Shown here in pieces: positions 1 through 6,440 of a DNA stretch of 8,248 nucleotides; the first letter of the stretch is position 1; every line of letters begins with the position of its first letter. The translations under genes and the position numbers were made by a program. The notes below the pieces were generated by a model that saw only the letters and a program-made list of their open reading frames with translations, had not been told where the DNA came from and ran no database searches. The stretch lies in NCBI GenBank assembly GCA_937948705.1, contig CALECF010000119.1:1-8248 (forward strand), in the 5' to 3' direction. The DNA comes from an uncultured Anaerosolibacter sp. (lineage in GTDB: Bacteria > Bacillota_A > Clostridia > Peptostreptococcales > Thermotaleaceae).

Positions 1-1
1 T

Positions 2-418
2 ACCCAAGGCGGCGCTGATGTGGTTATCGACTGCGTAGGCATGGATGGTAAGATGACCCCTCTTGAGTTCTTGGCAACAGGCGCAAAGCTTCATGGCGGG
101 GCTATGGGCGCTATAGTGATGGCAACACAAGCTGTAAGAAAAGGCGGCACCATTCAACTCACCGGTGCTTATGGCGCCAGATATAACGCATTTCCCCTTG
201 GGGATATATTTAACCGAAATATTATTGTGAAAACAGGACAAGCTCCAGTTATTCCTTACATCCCTTACCTATACAAGCTGTTCGCTGAAGGAAAGGTTGA
301 TCCCAGTGATATCATCACCCATACACTGCCCTTGGATCAAGCCAAACAAGGATATGAAATCTTCGATACAAAGATGGATGGATGCATTAAAGTCATCCTT
401 AAACCCTTTACCCACTAA
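2..418 (+). CDS. Zinc-type alcohol dehydrogenase, C-terminal part (5' end outside window)
   Basis: Only the last 138 residues are present; the reading frame is open to the left edge, so the N-terminal catalytic zinc-binding domain lies outside. The visible part starts inside the NAD(P)-binding Rossmann domain: VVIDCVG is the typical beta-strand that ends with a glycine turn, followed by the AVRKGGTIQLTGAYG strand-turn of medium-chain dehydrogenases, and it closes with the family ending 'GCIKVILKP'. The FPLGDIFNRNIIVKTGQAPV segment resembles the formaldehyde-dehydrogenase-like/AdhB branch of zinc alcohol dehydrogenases. The family oxidises alcohols or reduces aldehydes with a nicotinamide cofactor in the cytosol; the substrate cannot be told from this fragment. 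Two small spore-coat-like genes follow in the same direction, an order I recall from B. subtilis adhB-yraE-yraD, so a role linked to sporulation is an inference from context. Confidence 0.93.
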   Translation, partial: TQGGADVVIDCVGMDGKMTPLEFLATGAKLHGGAMGAIVMATQAVRKGGTIQLTGAYGARYNAFPLGDIFNRNIIVKTGQAPVIPYIPYLYKLFAEGKVDPSDIITHTLPLDQAKQGYEIFDTKMDGCIKVILKPFTH

Positions 419-486
419 AAGGACAAAAACTAATGAATAAGAAACCATTCGAATGAGAAACTTCAAAAATAAAAGGAAGTGATACT

Positions 487-747
487 TTGGATACACATAA
501 AAGGATAACACCCCACGAGACGTTTGATATCCACGAATTACTCACTATAAAAAGTGTCTCCGCCACAAAGTCAGCAGCCATGGCTGTGTTGGTAAAGGAT
601 GAAGAATTAAAAACGATATTACAGCAAGATCTCAGTGCATCACAAGAACAAATCAAGGAATTACAGAACTTGCTTCAACGATCTGTCCTTGCTCCGTCAG
701 GAGAAGCGGGAAGTACAACAGAAACAGCTCACACCACAGAACATTAG
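487..747 (+). CDS. Small spore coat F-like protein (86 aa)
   Basis: An 86-residue, probably alpha-helical protein. The likely start is TTG at 487, because AAGGAAGTGA at 473-482 is the only good ribosome binding site and no ATG in this frame is better placed. Residues 14-32 (DIHELLTIKSVSATKSAAM) and 36-65 (VKDEELKTILQQDLSASQEQI and onward) look like the two helices of short coat F-type proteins: an N-terminal 'H-E-L-L' segment, a central helix, then an acidic helix ending in QIKELQNLL. The last 18 residues are polar, Thr/Ser/Glu/His-rich and probably disordered. It lies 68 bp after the alcohol dehydrogenase and 39 bp before a clearer coat F-domain gene, so the three may share a transcript. By size and position it corresponds to B. 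subtilis YraE, from memory. The family is thought to belong to the spore coat or forespore; the molecular function is unknown. The coat F assignment is less sure than for the next gene. Confidence 0.65.
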   Translation: MDTHKRITPHETFDIHELLTIKSVSATKSAAMAVLVKDEELKTILQQDLSASQEQIKELQNLLQRSVLAPSGEAGSTTETAHTTEH

Positions 748-786
748 AATCTATATTCCTATACAGCGAAAGAAGGTGAATATATA

Positions 787-1080
787 ATGAGCATCTTACA
801 GAATTTGATGGGCATGGGAGACATGACAGAGCAGGTTATTGCCACAGACTTTCTCCTTGCTGCCAAAGCCAGTGTTAGAAATTATGCCGTAGCCCTATCT
901 GAAACGACTACACCCGAAGTAAGAGAGGTACTTCGCAGGCACCTCAATGCTTCCATTGTAACCCATGAAAACATAACAAAATACATGATGAGCAAAGGAT
1001 ATTACCATGTATATAACCCACAAGAGCAGATAAAGGTTGATATGCAGGTTGCCGATACTGCCATAAGTCTACAACAGTAA
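787..1080 (+). CDS. Coat F domain spore protein (97 aa, YraD-like)
   Basis: A 97-residue helical protein with the hallmarks of the coat F (CotF) domain: an N-terminal MTEQVIATDFLLAAKASVRN helix (residues 13-32), a central helix with VREVLRRHLNASIVTHENI (residues 45-63) and the C-terminal KYMMSKGYYHVYNPQEQIKVD segment (65-85) with the 'M-x-x-K-G-Y-Y' signature. The pattern is the same as in B. subtilis CotF, YhcQ and YraD/YraF, which are coat or forespore proteins; YraD is about the same length. ATG at 787 follows AAGGTGA (773-779) with 7 nt between. It is the last gene of the rightward block and is followed by a strong hairpin at 1107-1155. No sigma-G or sigma-K promoter could be recognised with confidence in the 39 bp ahead of it, so expression from an upstream promoter is likely. 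Confidence 0.8.
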   Translation: MSILQNLMGMGDMTEQVIATDFLLAAKASVRNYAVALSETTTPEVREVLRRHLNASIVTHENITKYMMSKGYYHVYNPQEQIKVDMQVADTAISLQQ

Positions 1081-1106
1081 TCACCCTAAACAAGAGAGTT
1101 TCCTAT

Positions 1107-1155
1107 ATAATAAGACCAGGTTTTGAGGATTATCCACAAAACCTGGTCTTATTAT
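1107..1155. terminator. Bidirectional terminator, 19-bp perfect stem
   Basis: A perfect inverted repeat with arms 1107-1125 and 1137-1155 and an 11-nt loop (1126-1136). The core is AAGACCAGGTTTTG paired with CAAAACCTGGTCTT. On the + strand it is followed by TTATTATTTTAT, so it can end the coat-protein transcript. Read on the minus strand it follows the kinase stop codon immediately; its last base pair (1155) lies in that stop codon. On that side it runs into TTATTATATAG, a less regular U-rich tail. It therefore separates two convergent genes. Confidence 0.85.
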
Positions 1156-2399
1156 TATTTTATCAATAGATTCTTTATGTAATTTTTCCTAATGTTTACA
1201 ATGATATGAATCAATTCATCCATAGATTTTATGGTATCTCTATTCAAAAGCATATACTGATCGATGGCAATTGACAATCCTTGGGCATTACATCTATCCG
1301 TCATGTCCTCTATCACATCAAAATCAGGGTAACCGATGAGGGATATGAGCCTAATCATATTTGCACAGGCAGCAAAGCCTATGACCTCCGATAAAAATGT
1401 CTCTAGAATGGACTCTTTATAGCCTTTAAGACTTTTATAGGCTTCTTTTCCATCCCTCTCCCAACATTCGTTAAAGAAAAGGACATAATAATCATAGCTT
1501 TCCTTTATGGTTTGCAGCAGGTATGTACAGTAGTTTTCCCTCTTCTCCTCATCAACATCTGACTTGAAGGTGAATGCTGCGAATTGAGATATCAGATGGG
1601 CAATCAAATACCCCATATCAAAGGAATATGGCCCCATGAAGGTATATTCCATATCAATTATTTTCATCCTATCTGCATCAATAAAAATATTTGAAGTATG
1701 TAAATCACCATGGATGAGACATTCGCCTCTTTTCATAAAGATATCTCTCATTTTATAGCATTCTAATATAATTTCATCCTTCGACCATATAAGCTCTGAT
1801 ATGTTTAACAGCTTTTTGTTAGGCGTATCGTAATCGAACCCTAGAAAGGCTGCTCTAATAAATGCAGCATTCTCCATGATAGACCGCATATCTGCGTTGA
1901 TAAATGTAGCTTGAAGGAGTCTATGGGTTTCCGGCTTTAGATAGAGCTCCGATGTATAGAAATTTGCCTTGGCTAAATACTCGCCAATTTGCTTCGAGAA
2001 CTTTGGAAAATACACCATTTTATTTAACTGAAAACGCATTACCTTTAAATAGGATAAATCCTCCATAATAAAGATATAATTTTCTCTATCTATAAAATAT
2101 GTTTCTGGGATATATTGGGCAGTGATCTTCCTCCGTAACCTTAAGGTTTCATACTCCAAGATATTTCTAAATGGCGTAAGCGCATAGCCTTCACCAAAAT
2201 ATTTCAAATAGGGTCTTGCCTGTTTTATGATGACTGACCTTTCATGATCATAAACCCTATAGATGTAATTCACAAAACCTTCCTTTTCTTCTTGAGGATT
2301 AAAATCACTAATATCCTCTACAAAAAGCTTGTTGTTTGTAAATATCTTTGTATGGTTCAGCACGTATTCAATGATATTGTCTACTGTAATTATAAGCAT
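1155..2399 (-). CDS. mtnK: S-methyl-5-thioribose kinase-like phosphotransferase
   Basis: A 414-residue kinase of the aminoglycoside/choline phosphotransferase fold. Visible elements: a nucleotide-binding N-lobe with NYIYRVYDHERSVIIKQARPY (44-64; K59 is the likely ATP-contacting lysine), a hinge IMEDLS (111-116), the catalytic loop LIHGDLHTSNIF (228-239; H230-G231-D232) and the metal-binding segment IIDMEYTFMGPYSFDMG (247-263). The D249-M-E251 triplet (DxE instead of DFG), GYALTPFR after the lysine, and F-M-G-P-x-x-F-D-M-G are features I associate with MtnK, which phosphorylates methylthioribose in the methionine salvage pathway; the length also fits (about 400). Where I recall a twin arginine in MtnK, this protein has MIRLI (R350-L351), so the substrate may differ. 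CotS-like coat kinases and homoserine-kinase-like proteins are the alternatives. ATG at 2399 is supported by AGGTGAT (2408-2414, minus strand) 8 nt upstream. No mtnA or other salvage gene is in view. It is a single-gene transcript judging by its own promoter and terminator. Confidence 0.72.
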   Translation of the reverse strand: MLIITVDNIIEYVLNHTKIFTNNKLFVEDISDFNPQEEKEGFVNYIYRVYDHERSVIIKQARPYLKYFGEGYALTPFRNILEYETLRLRRKITAQYIPETYFIDRENYIFIMEDLSYLKVMRFQLNKMVYFPKFSKQIGEYLAKANFYTSELYLKPETHRLLQATFINADMRSIMENAAFIRAAFLGFDYDTPNKKLLNISELIWSKDEIILECYKMRDIFMKRGECLIHGDLHTSNIFIDADRMKIIDMEYTFMGPYSFDMGYLIAHLISQFAAFTFKSDVDEEKRENYCTYLLQTIKESYDYYVLFFNECWERDGKEAYKSLKGYKESILETFLSEVIGFAACANMIRLISLIGYPDFDVIEDMTDRCNAQGLSIAIDQYMLLNRDTIKSMDELIHIIVNIRKNYIKNLLIK

Positions 2400-2433
2400 C
2401 TTTCCTCATCACCTATCGCCGTTTATTAATCAA

Positions 2434-2462
2434 ATCATATCATTTTAATAATTTTCAATCAA
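2434..2462 (-). promoter_or_regulatory. Sigma-A promoter of the kinase gene
   Basis: On the minus strand, TTGATT (2462-2457) and TATGAT (2439-2434) are separated by exactly 17 bp, and the -10 is preceded by TG plus one base, an extended -10. Transcription would start near 2427, giving a leader of about 27 nt that contains the ribosome binding site. Position and spacing are good; the assignment is by eye only. Confidence 0.65.
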
Positions 2463-2594
2463 TAAAACCGAACCCATAACATTTTGCTCACTTGATATAC
2501 ATTTTTGCCCTTGAAAAATGCTTCTTGACTGCTACTTTAACCAACTATCCCGCAAATTTTGAAATTAATTCTAATTAACATCACCATTATGAAG

Positions 2595-2600
2595 TATAAC
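2595..2600 (+). promoter_or_regulatory. Possible -10 box of the cold-shock gene
   Basis: TATAAC is a 5/6 match to the sigma-A -10 box. A TTAACA at 2575-2580 is the only -35-like hexamer nearby, but it is 14 bp away, which is too close. A second weak pair is TTGAAA (2511-2516), 16 bp, TACTTT (2533-2538). If the first is right, the transcript would begin close to 2607, with the hairpin at 2614-2657 almost at its 5' end. Low confidence. Confidence 0.25.
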
Positions 2601-2613
2601 TTTCTTCTGGCAT

Positions 2614-2657
2614 TACCATAATAAATAGAGAGATAAATATCTCTATTTATTATGGTA
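2614..2657 (+). promoter_or_regulatory. Long AU-rich hairpin in the cold-shock gene leader
   Basis: A perfect inverted repeat with 17-bp arms, 2614-2630 and 2641-2657 (TACCATAATAAATAGAG paired with CTCTATTTATTATGGTA); one further A-T pair is possible inside, leaving an 8-nt loop. The inner part can also pair in a shifted register (AGAGAT 2629-2634 with ATCTCT 2639-2644). It ends 8 nt before the AGGAGGTG ribosome binding site. No T-run follows, so it is not a normal terminator. It could be a 5' stabilising stem, a temperature-responsive leader structure, or a DNA operator palindrome. Confidence 0.6.
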
Positions 2658-2682
2658 TGGATTTTAGGAGGTGTAGAAACAA

Positions 2683-2880
2683 ATGATAGGTACAGTAAAA
2701 TGGTTTAACGCAGAAAAGGGTTTTGGGTTTATTGAAAGAGAAGGCGGCGATGATGTATTCGTACATTTTACAGCTATAAAAGCAGAAGGCTTTAAATCTC
2801 TTCAAGAAGGCCAAAGAGTTGAATTCGAAATCGAACAAGGCGATAGAGGTCCACAAGCTAAAAATGTAACAATTGCCTAG
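2683..2880 (+). CDS. csp: Cold-shock protein, CspA family
   Basis: A 65-residue protein covering one complete cold-shock domain (OB fold). It has the start [15 protein letters not shown] (3-17), with RNP1 K12-G-F-G-F-I17 and RNP2 V25-F-V-H-F29, and the ending [10 protein letters not shown]. These aromatic motifs bind single-stranded RNA and DNA; family members act in the cytosol as RNA chaperones that melt mRNA structure, often but not always induced by cold. Length is typical (65-70). ATG at 2683 follows a near-perfect AGGAGGTG (2666-2673) with 9 nt between. It stands alone: it has its own leader with a hairpin and is followed by a strong terminator. Which of the several csp paralogues usual in such genomes this is cannot be told. 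Confidence 0.97.
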   Translation: MIGTVKWFNAEKGFGFIEREGGDDVFVHFTAIKAEGFKSLQEGQRVEFEIEQGDRGPQAKNVTIA

Positions 2881-2900
2881 GTTCTTCAGTTGTACTCTGA

Positions 2901-2935
2901 CAAAAGCCCCATGGATTTTATCCATGGGGCTTTTG
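2901..2935. terminator. Bidirectional terminator between csp and livF
   Basis: GC-rich stem CAAAAGCCCCATGGA (2901-2915) paired with TCCATGGGGCTTTTG (2921-2935) and a small loop TTTTA. The arms end in A and T runs, so the hairpin with its U-tail works for the rightward csp transcript (CTTTTG) and, on the minus strand, for the transporter operon that ends at 2978. Confidence 0.9.
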
Positions 2936-2977
2936 CCGAAATCAAAATCAATATTCAAAATGTAGGAGCACGCTTAT

Positions 2978-3694
2978 TTAATGACCTATTGCACCACCCA
3001 GATAGGCTTCACAAATCTCCGGTCTAGAGGCTAACTCTTTGGCCTCTCCAGAAAGAACAATTTTTCCGGTTTCTAGCACATACGCCTGATGAGCGATGGA
3101 TAATGCCATGTGGGCATTTTGTTCTACAAGCAGGATCGTCGTTCCCTCCTTGTTTAATTCTTTGATGATAGAAAATATTTCTTGTACCAGCAATGGGGCT
3201 AAACCCATGGATGGTTCATCTAGCAATAATAGCTTAGGCTTAGCCATGAGGGCTCTTCCCATGGCCAGCATCTGTTGTTCCCCTCCACTCAATGTCCCTG
3301 CCTGCTGCTTAATTCGTTCATGTAGACGAGGAAATTTTTGAAATATACGATGCATATCTTTCTTTATACCATCTTTGTCTTTACGAAGATACGCTCCCAA
3401 TTCTAGGTTTTCCAATACAGTCATATTGGCAAATATTCTTCGTCCTTCAGGTACATGGGAAATACCCATGGCCATAATATCCTGGGCAGCCATGCTATTT
3501 ATCGTCTTACCCTTAAAGGTAATTGAGCCATCCTTTGCTCTATTCAATCCAGATATGGTCCTCAAAGTAGTTGTTTTTCCAGCACCATTGGCACCAATCA
3601 GCGTAACAATCTGACCTTCCTCTACTTCCAATGTAATTCCTTTGATGGCATGAATGGCTCCATAAAATACATTTAAGTCCTCAACTTTTAGCAT
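2978..3694 (-). CDS. livF: Branched-chain amino acid ABC transporter, ATPase LivF
   Basis: A 238-residue ATP-binding subunit. Walker A GANGAGKT is at 34-41, the LivF-type VPEGRRIFANMTVLENL segment at 81-97, signature LSGGEQQ at 135-141, Walker B LLLLDE at 155-160 with catalytic E160, and D-loop MGLAP at 163-167. VEQN (190-193), in the place where LivG has IEHD, is typical of LivF rather than an error. It hydrolyses ATP together with LivG on the cytoplasmic face of LivH/LivM to import leucine, isoleucine or valine (or related amino acids). ATG at 3694 overlaps the last 7 bp of livG, and AGGAGGTG lies just upstream inside livG, so the two are translationally coupled. It is the last gene of the operon; the terminator at 2901-2935 follows. 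Confidence 0.95.
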   Translation of the reverse strand: MLKVEDLNVFYGAIHAIKGITLEVEEGQIVTLIGANGAGKTTTLRTISGLNRAKDGSITFKGKTINSMAAQDIMAMGISHVPEGRRIFANMTVLENLELGAYLRKDKDGIKKDMHRIFQKFPRLHERIKQQAGTLSGGEQQMLAMGRALMAKPKLLLLDEPSMGLAPLLVQEIFSIIKELNKEGTTILLVEQNAHMALSIAHQAYVLETGKIVLSGEAKELASRPEICEAYLGGAIGH

Positions 3695-4461
3695 ATGGCC
3701 ACCTCCTCACCCAGATAAGCCTCGATCACCTTGGGATTTGATTTGATTTCCTGGGGTGCACCATGGGCAATAATTTTACCATAATCCAGCACATAAATAC
3801 GCTCACAAACATTCATCACCAATGACATATCATGTTCGATGAGGAGAACTGTCAAGTCAAATGCACCTCTAATAAATCGAATCAATTCCATGAGTGCCTG
3901 GGTTTCCTGGGGATTCATACCCGCTGCGGGTTCATCCAATAAAATCAACTTAGGCTGAGTAGCCAATGCCCTGGCAATTTCCAATCTCCGTTGTTCACCA
4001 TAGGGCAAGTTTTTTGCATATTCCCTGTGCTTGTGCTCTAGTTTAAATATTTTTAATAGCTCTAGGGCTTTTTCTGTAATCTCAAGCTCTTCCTGCTTAA
4101 ATTTCTTTGTACCTAGAATACCTGCTGTCACACCATATTTTACATTTTGGTGATAAGCAATCTTTACATTATCAATAACGGATAGATCTTTAAAAAGCCT
4201 GATATTCTGGAAAGTCCTAGCAATCCCCTTCTGGGTAATTTCGTAAGGCTTCTTCCCTACAATGCTTTCATTAAGAAATCGAATGTCCCCAGAACTGGGT
4301 TGGTAAACACCCGTAAGCATATTAAAAGCCGTAGTCTTTCCAGCACCATTTGGACCAATCAGACCTATTAATTCCCCTGGATCCAGATAAATTTCAAACC
4401 CGCTTACTGCAGTTAAACCTCCAAAAGTTTTCACCAATTGTTTCGTTTCAATAATCGGCAT
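3688..4461 (-). CDS. livG: Branched-chain amino acid ABC transporter, ATPase LivG
   Basis: A 257-residue ATP-binding subunit. It contains KTFGGLTAVSGF (11-22), Walker A GPNGAGKT (36-43), a Q-loop with Q85 in ARTFQNIRLF, signature LPYGEQRRLEIARAL (152-166), Walker B LILLDE (172-177), PAAGMNPQET (178-187), characteristic of LivG, and the switch histidine H210 in LIEHD. The frame stays open to 4542, but the start at ATG 4461 is preferred: the protein then begins MPIIETKQLVKTFGG as in the family, and a GAGGTG box (4473-4468) sits 6 nt upstream. The extra 27 residues would only re-read the 3' end of livM. It pairs with LivF to power LivH/LivM. Its end overlaps the livF start by 7 bp. Confidence 0.95.
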   Translation of the reverse strand: MPIIETKQLVKTFGGLTAVSGFEIYLDPGELIGLIGPNGAGKTTAFNMLTGVYQPSSGDIRFLNESIVGKKPYEITQKGIARTFQNIRLFKDLSVIDNVKIAYHQNVKYGVTAGILGTKKFKQEELEITEKALELLKIFKLEHKHREYAKNLPYGEQRRLEIARALATQPKLILLDEPAAGMNPQETQALMELIRFIRGAFDLTVLLIEHDMSLVMNVCERIYVLDYGKIIAHGAPQEIKSNPKVIEAYLGEEVAIC

Positions 4462-4467
4462 GCTGAA

Positions 4468-4473
4468 CACCTC
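4468..4473 (-). promoter_or_regulatory. Ribosome binding site of livG, overlapping the livM stop
   Basis: GAGGTG on the minus strand (4473-4468), 6 nt before the ATG at 4461. Its first two bases belong to the livM stop codon TGA (4474-4472), so termination of livM translation can feed directly into livG. It decides the livG start. Confidence 0.75.
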
Positions 4474-5434
4474 AATTCTTTGAGAATTTAAACTTAGATT
4501 TAAAGCCTGCAAACATATCCATTGAAAATTCTTTTGTTCCAAGCAAGCCTTGGGGTCTGAAAAGCATGATACCGATCAACATCAACGCATAGATTACCAT
4601 CCTAAGCTCAGCAAATTGACGAAGAGCCTCATTGATAAATGTCAAAAATATAGCCGCTGCTATAGATCCAGTAATACTTCCTAATCCGCCTAAAACAACC
4701 ATCAGCAGAATCTCCACAGAAAACTGAAAAGTAAAGGACTGTGGATGCAGCAACCGAATAAGATGAGCAAAAATCCCCCCTGCTACACCTGCAAAAAAGG
4801 CACCAAAGGTAAAAGCCATTACCTTGTATTTTGTCGTATTGATCCCCATTGTCTCCGCTGCAATTTCATCCTCTCGAATAGAAACACAGGCTCTACCATG
4901 GGAAGAATTCATGAAATTAACGATAAAAAGAACTGTGAACACCGCCAGACTATAGGCCCATAAAAAGTTTGTATAGCCAGGAATACCCCACATGCCAGCA
5001 GCAGCACCTACATATTTCCAATTGACGAATAAAACTCGAATGATTTCTCCAAAACCCAAGGTCGCAATTGCCAAATAATCACCTCGTAATCGCAAAGTAG
5101 GAAGACCGATTAAGAAGCCTGCCAAAGCTGCAGCTAGACCGCCTACCAACAGTGATATAAAGAAAAGAATTGGGCTTGGTATAGGTGGTGCTAGTCTCGT
5201 CGTAATGATCGCTGAGAAATACCCCCCCACTGCAGCAAATCCAGCATGGCCCAAAGAAAACTGGCCTGTAATTCCATTAATGAGGTTTAGACTGGTTGCC
5301 AAGATAATAAACATACTCATGGTCGTTAACACTTGGGCATAGTAGGCATTCAATACACCAATCCAAATCAATGACTGAATTGCAACGCCAAATGCCATCG
5401 CAGCGCCTATTGTTAATAATTTTTTCTTATTCAT
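4472..5434 (-). CDS. livM: Branched-chain amino acid ABC transporter, permease LivM
   Basis: A 320-residue integral membrane protein with about eight hydrophobic segments, beginning after a short lysine-rich tail (MNKKK). Family markers: NLINGITGQFSLGHAGFAAV (50-69), LPTLRLRGDYLAIATLGFGE (111-130), the cytoplasmic coupling loop GRACVSIREDEIAAETMGIN (180-199), MVVLGGLGSITGS (245-257) and the ending FRPQGLLG (292-299). It forms the channel with LivH and docks the ATPases through the IREDEIAAETMGI loop. ATG at 5434 is preferred, since AGGTGAT in the end of livH is properly spaced; a GTG three codons upstream (5443), directly after the livH stop, is the alternative. The last 20 residues are Lys/Phe-rich and cytoplasmic. 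Confidence 0.95.
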   Translation of the reverse strand: MNKKKLLTIGAAMAFGVAIQSLIWIGVLNAYYAQVLTTMSMFIILATSLNLINGITGQFSLGHAGFAAVGGYFSAIITTRLAPPIPSPILFFISLLVGGLAAALAGFLIGLPTLRLRGDYLAIATLGFGEIIRVLFVNWKYVGAAAGMWGIPGYTNFLWAYSLAVFTVLFIVNFMNSSHGRACVSIREDEIAAETMGINTTKYKVMAFTFGAFFAGVAGGIFAHLIRLLHPQSFTFQFSVEILLMVVLGGLGSITGSIAAAIFLTFINEALRQFAELRMVIYALMLIGIMLFRPQGLLGTKEFSMDMFAGFKSKFKFSKN

Positions 5435-5437
5435 GGC

Positions 5438-5446
5438 GATCACCTA
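5438..5446 (-). promoter_or_regulatory. Ribosome binding site of livM, overlapping the livH stop
   Basis: Minus-strand TAGGTGATC (5446-5438) contains the livH stop TAG and the Shine-Dalgarno core AGGTGAT. It sits about 5 nt before ATG 5434 but overlaps GTG 5443, so it argues for the ATG as the real livM start. Confidence 0.55.
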
Positions 5447-6319
5447 CACCTTCTCTTTAACATTTTTGCCAAGGATACCAGTCGGCTTTAAGATCAGTAT
5501 TCCTATGAGAATGGCAAAAGCCACAGCATCTCTAAATGTAGAGTAACCAATGGCACTGATGCCAGACTCAGCTACACCGAGAATCAATCCTCCCATCATA
5601 GCCCCTGGGATAATTCCTATCCCCCCTAATACTGCAGCCACAAAGGCTTTTAGTCCTGGAAGGGTCCCCATCAAAGGCTGTACGACACCGTAGTATTGAC
5701 CTACCAAAACACCGCCTGCTGCTGCTAAGGCAGATCCAATGGCAAATGTAAAGGAGATCGTAGTATCTACATTGATTCCCATCAATTTTGCTGCATCCTG
5801 ATCATAAGAAACAGCCCTCATAGCCTTACCCATTTTTGTTTTCTGTACAATAAAGTGTAAAATAATCATCAGTGAAAGGGCCGTACACAGGATTAATATC
5901 TGTCCATTGCTTACGGTAGCTCCCATAAATGTCCAATTTATTTGCTGCATCCTAGGAAATGCCTTTGGAGATGCCCCAATGGTATATATTGTAAAGTTCT
6001 GAAAAAACAAGGATAACCCTACAGCAGTCATGAGTGCTGCAACCCTTGGTGCACTGCGCAGCGGTTTATACGCAATTCTCTCCATGACCACACCCAAAAT
6101 CCCACAAAGAATCATGGCGATGATAAGGGCCATAAAAAAAGGCAATTTAAAAATCGTAATTGCATAATACCCAAAGATTGCTCCCAACATATAGACTTCA
6201 CCGTGGGCAAAATTAATGAGTCTAATAATTCCATAAACCATGGTATATCCAAGTGCTATCAGGCCATATACACTACCCAGGGAAATACCGTTGATTAACT
6301 GCTGTAAAAATTCTGCCAC
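5444..6319 (-). CDS. livH: Branched-chain amino acid ABC transporter, permease LivH
   Basis: A 291-residue integral membrane protein with about eight hydrophobic segments. It shows the LivH pattern LINGISLGSVYGLIALGYT (8-26), YGIIRLINFAHGEVYMLGA (29-47), the coupling loop MRAVSYDQDAAKLMGINVD (167-185), LKAFVAAVLGGIGIIPGAMM (223-242) and the ending LKPTGILG (277-284). It makes the translocation path with LivM. The frame also has a GTG at 6328 (adding 3 residues), but AAAGGGAG (6335-6328) ends right at that codon and is 8 nt from the GTG at 6319, so 6319 is the better start. It is separated from the binding-protein gene by about 120 bp with a hairpin, and is followed without a gap by livM. Confidence 0.95.
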   Translation of the reverse strand: MAEFLQQLINGISLGSVYGLIALGYTMVYGIIRLINFAHGEVYMLGAIFGYYAITIFKLPFFMALIIAMILCGILGVVMERIAYKPLRSAPRVAALMTAVGLSLFFQNFTIYTIGASPKAFPRMQQINWTFMGATVSNGQILILCTALSLMIILHFIVQKTKMGKAMRAVSYDQDAAKLMGINVDTTISFTFAIGSALAAAGGVLVGQYYGVVQPLMGTLPGLKAFVAAVLGGIGIIPGAMMGGLILGVAESGISAIGYSTFRDAVAFAILIGILILKPTGILGKNVKEKV

Positions 6320-6327
6320 CGTTTCCA

Positions 6328-6335
6328 CTCCCTTT
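6328..6335 (-). promoter_or_regulatory. Ribosome binding site that decides the livH start
   Basis: AAAGGGAG on the minus strand (6335-6328), 8 nt upstream of GTG 6319. It overlaps the alternative GTG at 6328 and so cannot serve it at normal spacing. Confidence 0.6.
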
Positions 6336-6391
6336 CATTCACACATTCCTTGACCTATAAATATTTTTTGAACCCTATTTCTATGAAGTGA

Positions 6392-6417
6392 AAGAGGGGT
6401 AGGTCAATACCCCTCTT
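6392..6417 (-). terminator. Intercistronic hairpin between binding-protein gene and livH
   Basis: A 10-bp perfect stem, AAGAGGGGTA (6392-6401) and TACCCCTCTT (6408-6417), with a 6-nt loop; with a small bulge the stem can extend to ATGAAG/CTTCAT. On the minus strand it starts 23 nt after the binding-protein stop codon. The sequence beyond it (TCACTTCATAG) lacks a proper U-run, so complete termination is unlikely; it more probably attenuates transcription or protects the upstream message from 3' exonucleases, giving more binding protein than permease. Confidence 0.55.
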
Positions 6418-6440
6418 CATTCCCTTGTATCTTCGTTCCT

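Noticed and set aside
433..456. Mini-ORF of 7 codons (MNKKPFE) between the dehydrogenase and the first coat-like gene, with AAAAGGAC upstream
   Set aside because: Too short to judge, and its ribosome binding site match is modest; nothing in the context asks for a leader peptide.
408..656. Open frame on the minus strand opposite the first coat-like gene
   Set aside because: It is a Ser/Cys/Phe-rich shadow with no recognisable domain, overlapping a better-supported gene on the + strand.
2650..2958. 102-codon open frame on the minus strand covering the cold-shock gene and its terminator
   Set aside because: It runs antisense through a clear csp gene and the terminator, and its Phe/Cys/Tyr-rich composition is that of a shadow frame.
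3096..3614. Two + strand open frames opposite livF
   Set aside because: They are antisense shadows of a well-conserved ATPase gene, with no ribosome binding site or domain.
4462..4542. N-terminal extension of livG to a start at 4542
   Set aside because: The 27 extra residues re-read the livM coding end, do not resemble the family, and the ATG at 4461 has its own well-placed GAGGTG.
4745..4963. Cysteine-rich 72-codon + strand frame opposite livM
   Set aside because: CYTCKK and CLRC looked briefly like a zinc finger, but the spacing is irregular and the frame is antisense to a conserved permease.
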